DNA of 64,000 nucleotides, from contig NC_087072.1 of NCBI RefSeq assembly GCF_026151205.1, positions 15,352,169-15,416,168 of the forward strand, read 5' to 3'. The notes under the pieces are model-generated. The model saw only the letters and a program-made list of their open reading frames with translations, did no database searches and was not told the DNA's origin. This DNA comes from Bolinopsis microptera (Eukaryota; Ctenophora; Tentaculata; Lobata; Bolinopsidae). Positions 25,901 through 34,140 of the stretch are shown in pieces (the first letter of the stretch is position 1; each line of letters opens with the position of its first letter). Both the position numbers and the translations under genes were made by a program.

Positions 25901-28900
25901 AGGGACTTCTAAATTTCCATGGTTGAGAACCCAATGTCACACTATTCGTTCATTAATCCTGCTTTCACTGGTATACTAGTTGTAGGGGGTTAGTCCTACG
26001 AGCCAGGGAGTGTGAATCTTAGTGATTGGCCGACATTACCCGGTTCCGGTCCGGCAAAATGCGGCAAACCAAAATATCCTGTCTTTTCCGGTCCGGTGGC
26101 CAAAACCTTTGACCGGTCAGTTTCTTACCCTCTGCTCTATCCAGCTGCCACTGGAAGCCTACTATTCCAGTTCTTCTGCCAATAACTTCCTGCTCCATCC
26201 ATTTGTGTTCTTCAAGTAACTTTATCATTTTCCAGCAACGACTGTTGCAATTTACTCTATCCATGTAATAGCATCAACATCCTACAATTAAAGCTCTTTT
26301 AAAATGTTCCAAAAATGATTACTTAATATAATGTGAAAGACCTCCAAAAGGTTGCTATAAAATTTAGATTTGTAGGATACTGGTGATAGCTAGCAGGCTA
26401 AAAGCTACAATTAGTTGAAGAGGGCAGCAACAGGGTAGAGTTGGAGCCTAGAGATAACTGAAGGTTAGTTGCTAAAACCGGAATTTACTTGATGAGATTG
26501 AGGTCAGTGGAAAGAGCTAATATTGGAGGGAAAGGATAATAGCAGAAGATAGCTAGAGCTGCAGTTAGCTAGTGCTGGAGTTTCCTAAATGAGATTGAGG
26601 TCGGTCGCGGTGGAAAGAGCTAGGATTGGAGGGACAAGTAATAATAGGATAGGGCTGGAGGTAACTGTTAGTAGCTTCAGCTGGACTTTGCTAGATGAGA
26701 ATGTACTGACATAAAAGCGGGCATACAGGGTAGGTTGAAAATAGTGTGAAGATTGTAAAAATCGATAATGTTTTATGTATATTATAGTCAACGGGTATAT
26801 TATAGTCAACGGGTACTGAAATGAGCTTAACTAGAGATAGCTGCCCGGCGGGTTGTTTGTGATTTCTAAGACGAGCTGATGGTGCTGGTACATAAATTCG
26901 GTAGCCCAAGATAAATGCGGTAGCCCAAGATACATTTAAAAATCATGTTTTAAAAATAAATATCTCAAAAACTATGCACCCCATACTGCTTCATAGCTTG
27001 CATAATGTATATAAATATGGCTATTCTGCTGTTGTGGTTATCTTGAATGTCATACAATATTCAGGAGCTGAGATGGATAGAAAAATCATATATTTACGCC
27101 TGAGGGCAGTTTAGAAATTTTACCACAGCTAGGACAGGGTTGGACTACTAATAAAAGTGGGCACCCAAAATCGAATTATTCTAGCCCAGAATGACCTTTA
27201 GACCTTACGAAGGACACTGTGTCGAGTAAAACTTTATACATTGATGTGCCTACTTGACTTAACCTAGCTGCTAGGGAAGTTTTTTTTGTTAATGCGCTTC
27301 AGTAAATTATATCAGTTTTTCTCATTTTTATCCAAAAGTAAGTCCTGGAGAGCTTCAGCACCTTAATGGTGTCAATATAAACTTACATATTGCGGTAATT
27401 TTAAGCCCAAAGTTAAGTTTCTACGGCCTTCAGAAGCTGAGATAAAAATTTCTCACATACGCGCCCAATATGAAATATGGGCGTGGTTCCCCAAGGCTGA
27501 ACTAATGGCTCAACATGCCCAATTAATTGAATTAAGTTACTTATATAACCTATTTAACTCGATTCAGCAGTTTAAATACAAACTAAACACCTCCCTGCTG
27601 CTAGAGTAAACAACTTCGAATTTTCCGCCAAAAATTGTGTAAATGGGCGTGGTCAGGGTGCCACTACACTTTTATTTACCCAAATTTTATTTTATTATGT
27701 TCTAGTAATACTGATGGCATCATATCAAGCCATTTAGAGACCCCCATCAAATATTATAGGCAAATTTCAATAATTTTGGGAAAATTTTCCCACGCTTTAA
27801 AAAGGGCGTGGTCACGGGTTTAAACAAACATAAAAAATTATCCACCCAAATTTTTTTTGAAGTAGAGACCCTAGGGAGCACAAATAACATCTCAAACCTT
27901 CTAAACTCGCTAAGTTGTGCCAGGTTTTGACCAGATACAGGATTAATCTGAGTGTAGTTTGGCTTGACCTGGCTAACGCTTACGGAGCGGTACCCCATGT
28001 TCTGATTGCCAGGGCCCTCCGTTTCTACAACGTCCCTGAGAAGGTTATCAACATTATCCTACGGTACTTCTCCGGGGTATTTGGAAGGTTCTCCTCAAGA
28101 ACGGTGACATCAGACTGGCAGCAGTTTGAGATAGGAATCTTCATGGGGTGTGTGATATCAGTCATCTTGTTTGTCTTGTGCATGAACCTTGGGCATGAAC
28201 ACCTAAAGTCTAAGGTTCCGAGAAGCATTGAGTACATCAAGGATGACACACCAATACCAACTCTGAAGCTGTTTATGGACGATAGCTGTCTGACCACCGC
28301 ACGTGCAGAAGATATGCAAACGTTACTCAATGTGTTTCAGAAGTACGTGGACTGGTCCAGATTTAAGTTAAAGTCGTCCAAGTCCAGAGCACTGGTGTTG
28401 AAGAAGGGAGTGGCTGTGAGGTGGGTTGAGGAGGTAGTGGTAGGAGAGGAGGAGGTGGAGAGAGAAGAGTTGTGTTTGCAGTTGGGTGGTGAGGTGATTC
28501 CGAATGTGTCAGAGAAGCCGATAAAATTCCTTGGGAGATGGATAAGAGTGGAAGGAAATGACAAATCAGTCATCGATTCAACCAAGGTCGACCTTAACAC
28601 TTTTCTTCGGAGACTCGATGAAAGTTCCCTTACTGGACTCCAGAAGTGCTGGGGATATCAGTACATGGTCCTTCCAAAACTGAAGTGGCCTCTTGCCATC
28701 TATGATATTCCGATCACAACAGTTACCAGATGGGAACAGAATACCAATAGTTTCCTCAGAAAGTGGTTAGGGGTGGGGCACACTCTGAGTGGTCTTTGTC
28801 TGTTCAGTCAATCATCCAGTGTGGCCTTACCGGTGAGCAGCTTGACAGATACATGGAAGATAGAGAAATGTCGACTGTTGCAATCTTATCAGACATCTAA

Positions 28901-31900
28901 GGATGACCTGATTAAAGCAGTCCAGCCCCAAGTTCGTTCTGGTAGAGTTTGGAGGCCTGAGACAGAACTGGAAGAGGCCAGAAGAGATTTGGTCTGTGAA
29001 TCGGTGCGAGGGATGGTGCAACCTCAAAAAAGAGTTGGCATCGGGTTTGGTGACTGGAAAAAACCTTGGGAGAGGATGGATGAGCGGGAAAGAGAGAGGG
29101 AGGTTATGCTGAGAGTGAAGGAGAACATTGAAAGAGAGAGGGAGGTGCAAGTAGGTTCTCTGGAGATGCAGAGCAGGTGGGGTGAGTGGAGAGAGCTCGT
29201 AATGAAGACGGATTTGAGCTGGCATACACTTTTTAAGTATGGTGACTCACTTATTGGGTTCATGCTAAGTGCTGTGTACGGCACCCTCTTAACCCCCTCT
29301 ATGGTTTCCAAGTGGAGTGAAGATGAGGATGGGAAGTGCAAGTTATGTGAGGAGAGGATGGGCACCATTCAGCACATTTTGGCTGGGTGTAAGGTGGCCC
29401 TTAGTCAAGGAAGGTATAGATGGCGGCACGACAAGGTTCTGAAGCAGATCTCTGAACAGGTTGTCTTCCATTGTGATCGCCGAGTGAACACTTATAAGAA
29501 CAAGGCCGGCAATGGAAGACAGTTCGTTGATTTTGTTCCTGCTGGGAGGAGAAAAGCAGGTACAGACGACCGGAAGGAGAGTCGTGGTTTTGGGATCCTG
29601 AGTGGGTATCGGGATTGGATAGTGCTGTCAGACCTTGAGGGGCAGCTTAAGTTTCCCAGTGAGATTGTGGAAACACGGCTGAGGCCGGACCTTGTGATAT
29701 TCTCAAGGTCGGCAAAGACAGTTATTTGGTGGGAGCTAACAGTACCATCTGAAGAGCGGATCGCTGAATCGCACGAGTACAAACTCGACCGATACAGTGG
29801 TCTGCAGGCTGAGATTCAGGCGAAAGGTTGGTGCTGTTATAATGCCGCAGTCGAAGTTGGAGCTAGGGGAGTGGTTGCGCAGAGTTTGGAGAGAGCTGCG
29901 AGGAGGATTGGTTTTAGGGGAAGAGAGCTGAAGAAGCTGGTACAGGACAGTGGGAAAGAGGCAGCCCACTGTTCCAGATGGATTTACTTGTTATCGAGAA
30001 AGAGGGAGTGGGAGTTCAGGAAGGTTGGAGCTTGAGAGTTCACTATAACATCTAGAGGTACCATAAACGTTATCTCGTCGCCAATTGCGAGCTCTAACGG
30101 GTCTCCTCAAGTGACTCTCGGATCAGATGGTGGTTCAAGGGTGGACTGCTGGGGCGCCTGACAGGAAACCGTATTGCGATTAAAGCCCCGAAACGGTGTC
30201 AGGTTGGTAACTGATGATTCTGATCCAGGCTCCTGTGAGTTTGCTGTTGTATCTCAACTTGCTAAACTGAGGCATCTCCGCATCTTGGGTGAATATGCGT
30301 ACATCTTCATACTAAACCCAGGTGTGGCATGTGTCAGTGAATACGGGCGAGCGGATGCAATAGCGAAGGTGGTGTGGCAAGGCCTAAAAGACACAGTCAG
30401 ATAGTTGTCAGCTCGCTGACTGTAAGGGAGAAGGTATATCCGTATTTCGCTGCTACTGATGCAGTCCTTGATCTGGCAATCAAGGCTTCTCTGTTTTTCG
30501 TCTAACTATGTACCGTTGGGCTTGTGGAACCCGTAAGGGGGACATACATAGGTTAGAATGGTTTTGTGCACCAAGAGGAGTGAGGGAATGAGGGTTGAAG
30601 AGAGATAGCTTGAGAGTTGTTAGGGTGGTTAGGATCAGTAGGTGGAGTGTTTGGTTGGAGATTTCTGTTTTTGCTGTATAGCATTTTAGTCACTCCGCAG
30701 TTTATTAACTGTGTCTCAACTCCGGTAAAATGACATAATCTATCAAATGACTTTAGATCCTAAATCAAATAGGTTAATAAATGGATATTTACGTAGGTTG
30801 ACAAAACGTTAATTCAAAATTATTATCATTATATGAAATTATTATATGAAAATTTATTGCTATGAAAATAAGTAATAGCTAGTTATGAAGACAATCCTTG
30901 AACACGGGATTCTTTGCAATATTGCCCCGACTTGACAGCACCAAGATATCCTTAGGATCGTGTGTTCTTGACAAAGCTTTGTTCGAGGAAATTTTAAAAA
31001 TCAGTTATGTTTTAATTTCTCTTCATCATATAGCTCTGTTATACTGTAGACATAATGGAATTTATCTAACAATGGCGACAGCGTTGTTAGTATTCGGATT
31101 CCCAAAACGATACTTTTTACTGCATCAAAAAATACCAATCACAACCAAAGTTATGAATATAAGTCATAGCGTGAGCGTAAATGTGAGCTAGTTTTGAAAT
31201 TATGACGTAGCATACAGCATAACAACGCGCGTAGTTAAGATGTTTTTGCTCGCGCACGTGCATTTTAACGTTGCTACGCAACAGCGCAGTAAACCTTTGC
31301 TAAAATAACGACATTATTCTAACGGTTATTTTACCTCACTTCCGACGTTAATTATAAAAAATCTAAAGCCTAAATCAAAATTCTAAGAATGCTATAGCCT
31401 ATTCCTATCCTTTTTCTACAACCCTGCTAAAAATGGCGAGGTTTCAACTCCATTTGCGAGCTGGGTTTGATTTCACCAGAGGGTCATTTTGAGGTCGATT
31501 TTCGGTGTTTTTTCTTCTATGTCCCGTTGCCGGGGAAATTTCGTCAAGTTTAAATTATAATATAGATGAAAGTAATAAGTTCAACAATATGTTAAAGGCT
31601 GTTAAATGTTAGCATGGTTAGATCTTACCTTGCTTCCACTGACATCTATGTGTAAAGGACCTTGATTCGGAGTTATTGGCATGTCTGGTGTATCAAATGC
31701 CCTGAAAACGGGGAGATTTAGCTAAAGGAGGTAAAATTATAAGAATTAAAATGTTTCCTAAGATCATACCTACATCTTTGATCATGGGTCTTAGTGTTAT
31801 CTTGTTATTTATACTATACAATAGAATAACAAGGGTGCCTTTATAAATATGATGGCTGAATTATTGAAGAATCCTTTACTGAACAGAAGCAACCATCGTT

Positions 31901-32435
31901 GTACTGTGAAATGTTCAGCAACACCATATCGTATAACACATACACTTGTGTACATTTAATACAAATGGTGTGCCCATGATAGCCACCTTATTTATTGCAT
32001 TAGTTAAAATCGAATAACTTGCCTTCTGCTAATAAGCCATTATCATCTACAAATTGAGCATCTTGATAAATCTAAAACAAGCTTATCTTATTCATTCACT
32101 CCCTACTGAAGCTTCATCAATAGTGGATTCTGCAAATGAATATCATGTTTCCTGTGAATTGTTGACTTGTAAAAGGTCAGACCTGTTGAATCTATACTCT
32201 ATGCTCTCTGGAAACAGCGATTTTCAAACATATTATAACATGGACACAATACTAAAATCCTACACTTCATTTTTTGTATAATTTATAATTCAGTAGATAT
32301 TTTAGATATAATAATATCCTACCTTTCCTCCGAGAAGCTTCCTCCGAAATAAACGATCAGAAACCCAGTAAAGAAGAACAAGGCAATGTATAAAAAAGTT
32401 CGGTTGATCTGAACATTCTTAAAGTCCATAATCAT
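7905..32435 (-). CDS. ABHD14: ABHD14-type alpha/beta hydrolase with N-terminal membrane anchor
   Basis: Seven minus-strand exons join in phase to 247 residues: 32435-32323, 31701-31629, 21740-21676, 21147-21092, 18612-18505, 8796-8600 and 8036-7905. Residues of about 13-33 (RTFLYIALFFFTGFLIVYFGG) form a single signal-anchor segment, as in ABHD14A. The hydrolase core follows: TVLLLHGMRFSKENWKTLGT (oxyanion loop and strand), GYRAIAVDLPGYGDSEP, the nucleophile elbow VSPSMSGEFAIP with serine in S-x-S-x-G/E context, PVLAVYGENDNQ with the acidic residue, and EGSHPCYLDNP with the catalytic histidine. The order and spacing match ABHD14A/B. The 3' exon acceptor (AACCCAAG) has a poor pyrimidine tract but gives the exact family spacing. 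The start at 32435 is used because the upstream ATG at 32446 meets a stop at once. Substrate unknown. Introns 2 and 6, each about 10 kb, are full of transposons. Confidence 0.93.
9236..9390 (+). repeat. Possible tRNA-derived SINE head
   Basis: The segment starting GTAGCTCAGTTGGCTAATCC at about 9241 fits the tRNA A-box consensus TRGCNNAGYNGG. I do not see a convincing B-box or a cloverleaf, so it is not called a tRNA gene. It may be the 5' end of a SINE or chance. It lies directly downstream of the receptor-like gene at 9397. Confidence 0.3.
9397..10590 (-). CDS. Intronless type I membrane protein: PAN/apple-like, trefoil-lectin-like, sushi-like, TM
   Basis: A 397-residue uninterrupted frame starts MTKEKMFVFVVMIPIMSGQS, a plausible signal peptide. 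Residues 40-120 are cysteine-rich with the PAN/apple look (CKLYCWYHKSCHSFTFN, then a paired CSLY). Residues of about 130-235 hold two sub-repeats of QCLGF..WIDC..PWLFE and MCLSV..APC..QNQIFEI form, resembling ricin-type beta-trefoil modules. Residues of about 290-345 contain GSNISVRCNPGYGF and LNITCQNEKTRGLKC, like a sushi/CCP module. Residues of about 362-386 are a strong hydrophobic membrane segment, followed by a short basic tail without signalling motifs. A cell-surface binding or adhesion role is inferred from architecture only. It sits on the coding strand inside ABHD14 intron 6 and has no introns, which suits a retrocopied or young gene. I recognise no named orthologue. Confidence 0.7.
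   Translation of the reverse strand: MTKEKMFVFVVMIPIMSGQSIEPRRDFNSSSDSATNLDSCYTFCTAVESCKIEFDEAIANFSAPKMDACKLYCWYHKSCHSFTFNVQSSACSLYDAYPLYYDWSSHGNNSASLVIGDIDCFKNLERSPLVPCRSIENTIKSSNESGGVIIKNADNMQCLGFKKSSELSWIDCTLAIPWLFEKIADEIRNEIKIFKADNLSMCLSVSIDVFFSRPSAYVAPCKNDTQNQIFEITSGTKFTLSSTKDPKGNGNDCFFSITNDERFVFIIPSDVPLNALRVLLPLEHGALCQRNKFKDPHRQVAGKLPFYLPGSNISVRCNPGYGFKKFNFQSTLNITCQNEKTRGLKCAKHKPKEKKSPLIRILVCGNVVQSILIIFLVVLVMTSWIKIRALKAKHSTE
11024..12753. mobile_element. Foldback-type element, about 1.7 kb, with internal GCGAC/GTAC repeats
   Basis: The outer arms are inverted repeats: 11024-11260 beginning TAATTACAGTGGGTGTG, and 12753-12520 read in reverse. Both run through matching landmarks such as TTGTCGCCATAAAGTGAG and AAGTTGGTTGTTCACAATTT with scattered differences. 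Inside each arm lies a block of degenerate repeats mixing GTGCGACACGTAC and CTAGTGCGAC (11487-11605 and 12310-12510). The left arm carries about 220 bp not present in the right. The middle (11620-12290) is less AT-rich, with only short frames and no transposase motif. It lies in ABHD14 intron 6. Confidence 0.6.
12896..13019. repeat. TATATAATATT microsatellite at the LINE-A 5' border
   Basis: About 124 bp composed almost only of TATA and AATATT units, directly before the LINE copy A 5' region. Confidence 0.9.
13132..14532 (+). CDS. LINE copy A ORF1: PHD-like and CCHC zinc-finger nucleic-acid-binding protein
   Basis: The frame is intact at 466 residues. Residues of about 70-140 carry a PHD-like cysteine pattern (CNTCND, CFLCKSSFHAVC, later CNVCKTH). 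A coiled-coil-like stretch near 165-190 (DRRVDNLTQSMEDMKGLL) may serve trimerisation. Two CCHC knuckles follow near 380-415 (CNNCQGFGHYRSEC and CGYCSKNHTSEDC), then a further cysteine pair (CCINC). ORF1 proteins of this class coat the element RNA. It is closely similar in layout to the ORF1 of copy B (36212-37615). It stays open although ORF2 is broken. Confidence 0.88.
   Translation: MIGEGGFDDEGNRSSISLQDDTPKNDRNVSEDMLSPQRFTPILNSSTSSESTQQRQGNTLQYQFAYIKDGTCNTCNDVQANDTALTCFLCKSSFHAVCRDADKDRINNAVICPRTFFKAYSDRNATKGVNSSRFGTFTFVCNVCKTHSEQNSAVSAESKVDLIDRRVDNLTQSMEDMKGLLMKVVNMKTSPDKTEISSPPSPAPVAPSYRSVLIMSSKTPENQAKDRQEEVDKIIKDNAIHADKRYVNKKGDIVVVCPTTADRENLVKKVSQQLPEMITHQPPERLPTISVANLADNYSEEDLEDLLLQAHPNIKALKSQGETFSVLKVKPQIKNSSKHQATIRVSNNIRKIIEQQGDRLYISSFSCKVYDQFHVKRCNNCQGFGHYRSECESEKAICGYCSKNHTSEDCPEKKTNSHISCCINCSKGKYRDERNTHTAFDRTCPAYVAEQQHLRKTINYYSSKNL
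14535..17420 (+). pseudogene. LINE copy A ORF2: endonuclease-reverse transcriptase, frameshifted
   Basis: The endonuclease begins near 14565 (CCWNVRSLNNK, VLFVTETWL). A lesion near 14700 removes residues that copy B retains, and the frame resumes at 14705 (HYIRKDSAKCRGGGVGIIYN, ICGDLNIH, CDHFPVTF). Reverse transcriptase motifs follow: YRPISNLSFVGKLIERVV, LLDLSAAFDTVDH, then a frameshift near 16340, then FGVPQGSVLGPVLFNIYI and the catalytic YADDHQLY. The C-terminal region ends at 17420. At least two lesions mean this copy cannot make a full ORF2 protein. Confidence 0.87.
17816..18504. other. ABHD14 intron 6, remainder
   Basis: AT-rich intron between the LINE-A tail and ABHD14 exon 5. It holds a run of G at about 17996-18005 and otherwise nothing I can name. 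Confidence 0.6.
18831..21029. mobile_element. 2.2 kb TA-flanked inverted-repeat element with internal repeats
   Basis: The left end 18831-18866 starts TGGACACGTTCATTTGAG, and the right end at about 20994-21029 is its complement over 36 bp with about one mismatch at the tip. TA dinucleotides flank both ends (18829-18830 and 21030-21031), as for Tc1/mariner-class insertions. Inside, a roughly 300-320 bp unit is tandemly repeated (about 19537-19855, 19858-20157, and a partial copy to 20220). The motif TGTGACAAAGTAAAC or close variants recurs across the element. There is no transposase frame. It sits in ABHD14 intron 4. Confidence 0.68.
21999..22205. repeat. Dispersed repeat, left copy (pairs with 30972-31232)
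   Basis: It shares AGCTTTGTTCGAGGAAATTT, TTCTCTTCATCATATAGC, GCATCAAAAAAT and GACGTAGCATACAGCATAAC in the same order with 30972-31232. The second copy carries an extra stretch of about 50 bp in the middle. Function unknown; probably a non-autonomous interspersed element. Confidence 0.6.
22482..22671 (+). repeat. 190-bp direct repeat, left copy (target-site duplication)
   Basis: Identical by eye over 190 bases to 30724-30913. It begins GGTAAAATGACATAATC and ends CACGGGATTCT. The retroelement reading frame starts at the very next base, and the right copy follows the element's 3' end. This is the geometry of a long target-site duplication. Confidence 0.85.
23346..27945. mobile_element. 4.6 kb foldback element with inverted arms of about 1.3 kb
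   Basis: The arms begin GTATCTGGTCAAAACCTGG (23352) and end in the complement (27939). They run inward through matching landmarks: the identical GGGCGTGGTCACGGG-type blocks, the AAAATTTTCCCA segment, and the GAAGCTGAGATAAAAATTTC segment. A hypothetical 62-residue frame is identical in both arms (23655-23467 minus, 27635-27823 plus). ATCT flanks both sides (23342-23345 and 27946-27949). The centre (about 25330-26430) holds no convincing gene; a CCGGTCCGG-rich spot occurs at 26040-26120. No transposase is seen, so mobilisation in trans or recombination is inferred. Confidence 0.75.
24573..25168 (+). mobile_element. 596-bp transposon nested in the left foldback arm, with a transposase-like remnant
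   Basis: GCTGAAGC is duplicated on both sides (24565-24572 and 25169-25176). The uninterrupted right arm has a single copy. The ends share GACTTCCAGGnCCCC followed by ATTATTA in inverted order, and a second block with ACGTATAATTAGTGATGTGA. A frame at 24909-25094 (VEQVFSEITYYIQTNLPKLMSIVDYFEKT) resembles the region before the C-terminus of MULE-type transposases; that is a weak resemblance. A 20-odd base G run lies at about 24839-24859. An 8-bp (possibly 9-bp) duplication fits hAT or MULE. Confidence 0.6.
30724..30913 (+). repeat. 190-bp direct repeat, right copy (target-site duplication)
   Basis: Identical by eye to 22482-22671. It begins GGTAAAATGAC right after the retroelement 3' end (ACTGTGTCTCAACTCC) and ends GGATTCT before unrelated TTGCAATATTGCC. 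Confidence 0.85.
30972..31232. repeat. Dispersed repeat, right copy (pairs with 21999-22205)
   Basis: Diverged same-direction copy of the repeat at 21999, sharing AAAGCTTTGTTCGAGGAAAT and ACGTAGCATACAGCATAAC. Confidence 0.6.
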
Positions 32436-33270
32436 CAGTCGTGCATCGTGTCTGAATTGTAAATTATGAAATAATATAGTCAAAAGTACAGAGTACACAT
32501 AACACTGTGCATGTGTACTAAGTTCGAAGTTAACTCCAATTTATAATTCAAATTGTGTAGTATAGAATAGTTTAGTTTCAGTACTGTTTTAATTATTTAA
32601 CGGTGTAGATTTATTATTATATACAGTCTCAATAGGAGGTCCCGACTGCCTAGGCATCAAACCTTAGCAGTCAACTAGGGTCAACTGACCCTAGGGACCA
32701 GAGGAGAACAAGGAGTAAAAAATTAACGTTTCTAGCAGTGACATAACGTTGCCTGTTGACTAATAGAGTGACAGCCTACTTATTTACAGTTGTTTTGTGA
32801 ACATAATGGGTATATTTTTGGACCTAAAGGCTTTAGTATGGCAACTTTAAAATTGGTTCTTTTAATCATTTATTAAATATCAGTTTAAAAATATATAAAT
32901 CTGGAATCTGTTCACACTGTGAACCAGTCCTATAAAAAACCCTCTTAAATTAAATATTAAAAACGTCTCAACAATAGAAATAGTCATACAATTAAGAAAT
33001 TAAGATCTTCCGTCAGTCAAACTCTGCTGCTACTAGATGATTGTCTAGTAGCATGATTGTTTTTTTTTGTTCTTTTTAAAAACTGCAATGAAGAGTGCGG
33101 CAAAGCTAACCCGGTCCCCTAATCCTAGGTTAAATGTGATCGCCTCAAAAGAGCCCTTAGCTGTCTAGCTGAGAAGACCTGAAAAGTGGTTACTGGAGGA
33201 AGAAGTGTCAGGAATTCTCGATGGTTTTTTAGCGCTAATTTCGGACAGCACAAAATTCTTGAAACAAACG
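32436..33270. other. Upstream region of ABHD14
   Basis: About 830 bp that should hold the ABHD14 5' UTR and promoter (minus strand). AT-rich. I see no clear TATA/initiator arrangement and no other gene. The out-of-frame ATG at 32446-32444 would give a three-residue upstream frame. Confidence 0.5.
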
Positions 33271-33274
33271 CGTA

Positions 33275-34140
33275 TTGTAGCAGAGGCTCTTACGGGCAAA
33301 AAGACGTGTTTTCTGCTACGAGTTTAGAGACCTAACCGCTAATTGGACACAATAGTATGATGTCTAAGGATCGATAATATGTTAAGAAGTATAAATTTGG
33401 ACTTATTAGTCACGTGCTATACCAATGCGCGTTTTAAACTTTGACAGTCTATTACTCTAAGGCAAATAGAGTAATTATATTCATATTTTGTCAGCAATAA
33501 GATCACATTATTTTCTATTTAGTGTGAAAATATGAGCTAGAACGGACATAATCTCGCTGAGTTATAGCTGTTTGAAATTTATGATGAACGCGCGGGTGCC
33601 AATTGATAACAACTAAATGCTTTTGCGCGTAGTGCGCGTCGAAAATTTGGCAAAAACGCTTGCGGAGTGACAATATTCAAACTTCGATAAAGTATATGAA
33701 GTGGGTACTTCTCGGAAAGGAAAAATTTAGGCAAACACGATGTGACTATTTTTGGGTTGATTTAATACAACTGCAAAGAATTATTCAAACTTCAAGCAAA
33801 AAAGTCAAAATTTTTACCACTTTTTTGGATTTTTACCTCAGAACAAATAGAGGGATTTGTTTTATTTTTATACAATCTTGTGCGGCTGTCTTTTAGCTAT
33901 CTTTATGCAAGTTTTGCCGACATGCCAACAAAATTAACTTGCTCAAAATATCAAAAAACATGGTTTTTTGGCCTATTTTTGGCCCAAAAATCGGTTTTTT
34001 GCGATTTTACCCCAGAACAATCAGTCCAATCATCTTGAAACCACTTTCAATCGATTCTACGGTCAAAAATACGTCTAGTAAGGTGTATCTGGGGTCCCTA
34101 ACGTATCGAGCAGACAATGCCCGTAAGAGCCTCTACTATT
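33275..34140. mobile_element. Inverted-repeat element, about 0.87 kb
   Basis: GCAGAGGCTCTTACGGGCA at 33282-33300 recurs as its near complement, TGCCCGTAAGAGCCTCTAC, at 34119-34137. Weaker flanking similarity extends inward (CTGCTACGAG...GAGACC against GGGTCCCTAACGTATCGAGCAG). The interior is AT-rich and non-coding. No target duplication established. Confidence 0.45.

Larger units (their letters stand above)
22672..30035 (+). pseudogene. Reverse transcriptase with CCHC finger and REL endonuclease (interrupted, 5' truncated)
   Basis: The N-terminal part (22672-23345) reads EKRRQKQREIRRVRGDF onward with no start codon, then KSAPGNNGIPYTVYKR and SSGRPISLGNIQGKIY, the finger and palm motifs of an R2-like reverse transcriptase. 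The C-terminal part (27950-30035) continues LSVVWLDLANAYG, the catalytic FMDD (about 28272-28283, where many elements have YADD), a CCHC finger CKLCEERMGTIQHILAGC, and the restriction-like nuclease motif RPD-x14-E (RPDLVIFSR...WWELTVPSEE). This order (RT, CCHC, REL) is that of the R2/R4/NeSL/Hero-type lineages. Removing the insert between the two ATCT copies makes the frame continuous (KKKDLSVVWLD). The frame seems free of other lesions, but the N-terminal DNA-binding part is missing. Confidence 0.85.
22672..30723 (+). mobile_element. 5'-truncated non-LTR retrotransposon with restriction-like endonuclease, split by a foldback insertion
   Basis: The retroelement sequence is 22672-23345 plus 27950-30723, about 3.4 kb without the insertion. 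It lacks a 5' region: the frame is already open at the first base after the left 190-bp repeat. The protein half-frames are annotated separately. After the stop at 30035 comes a 3' region of about 690 bp with a short frame (30174-30404, relation unknown) and no poly(A) tail. It lies in ABHD14 intron 2, opposite to that gene. Confidence 0.82.
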
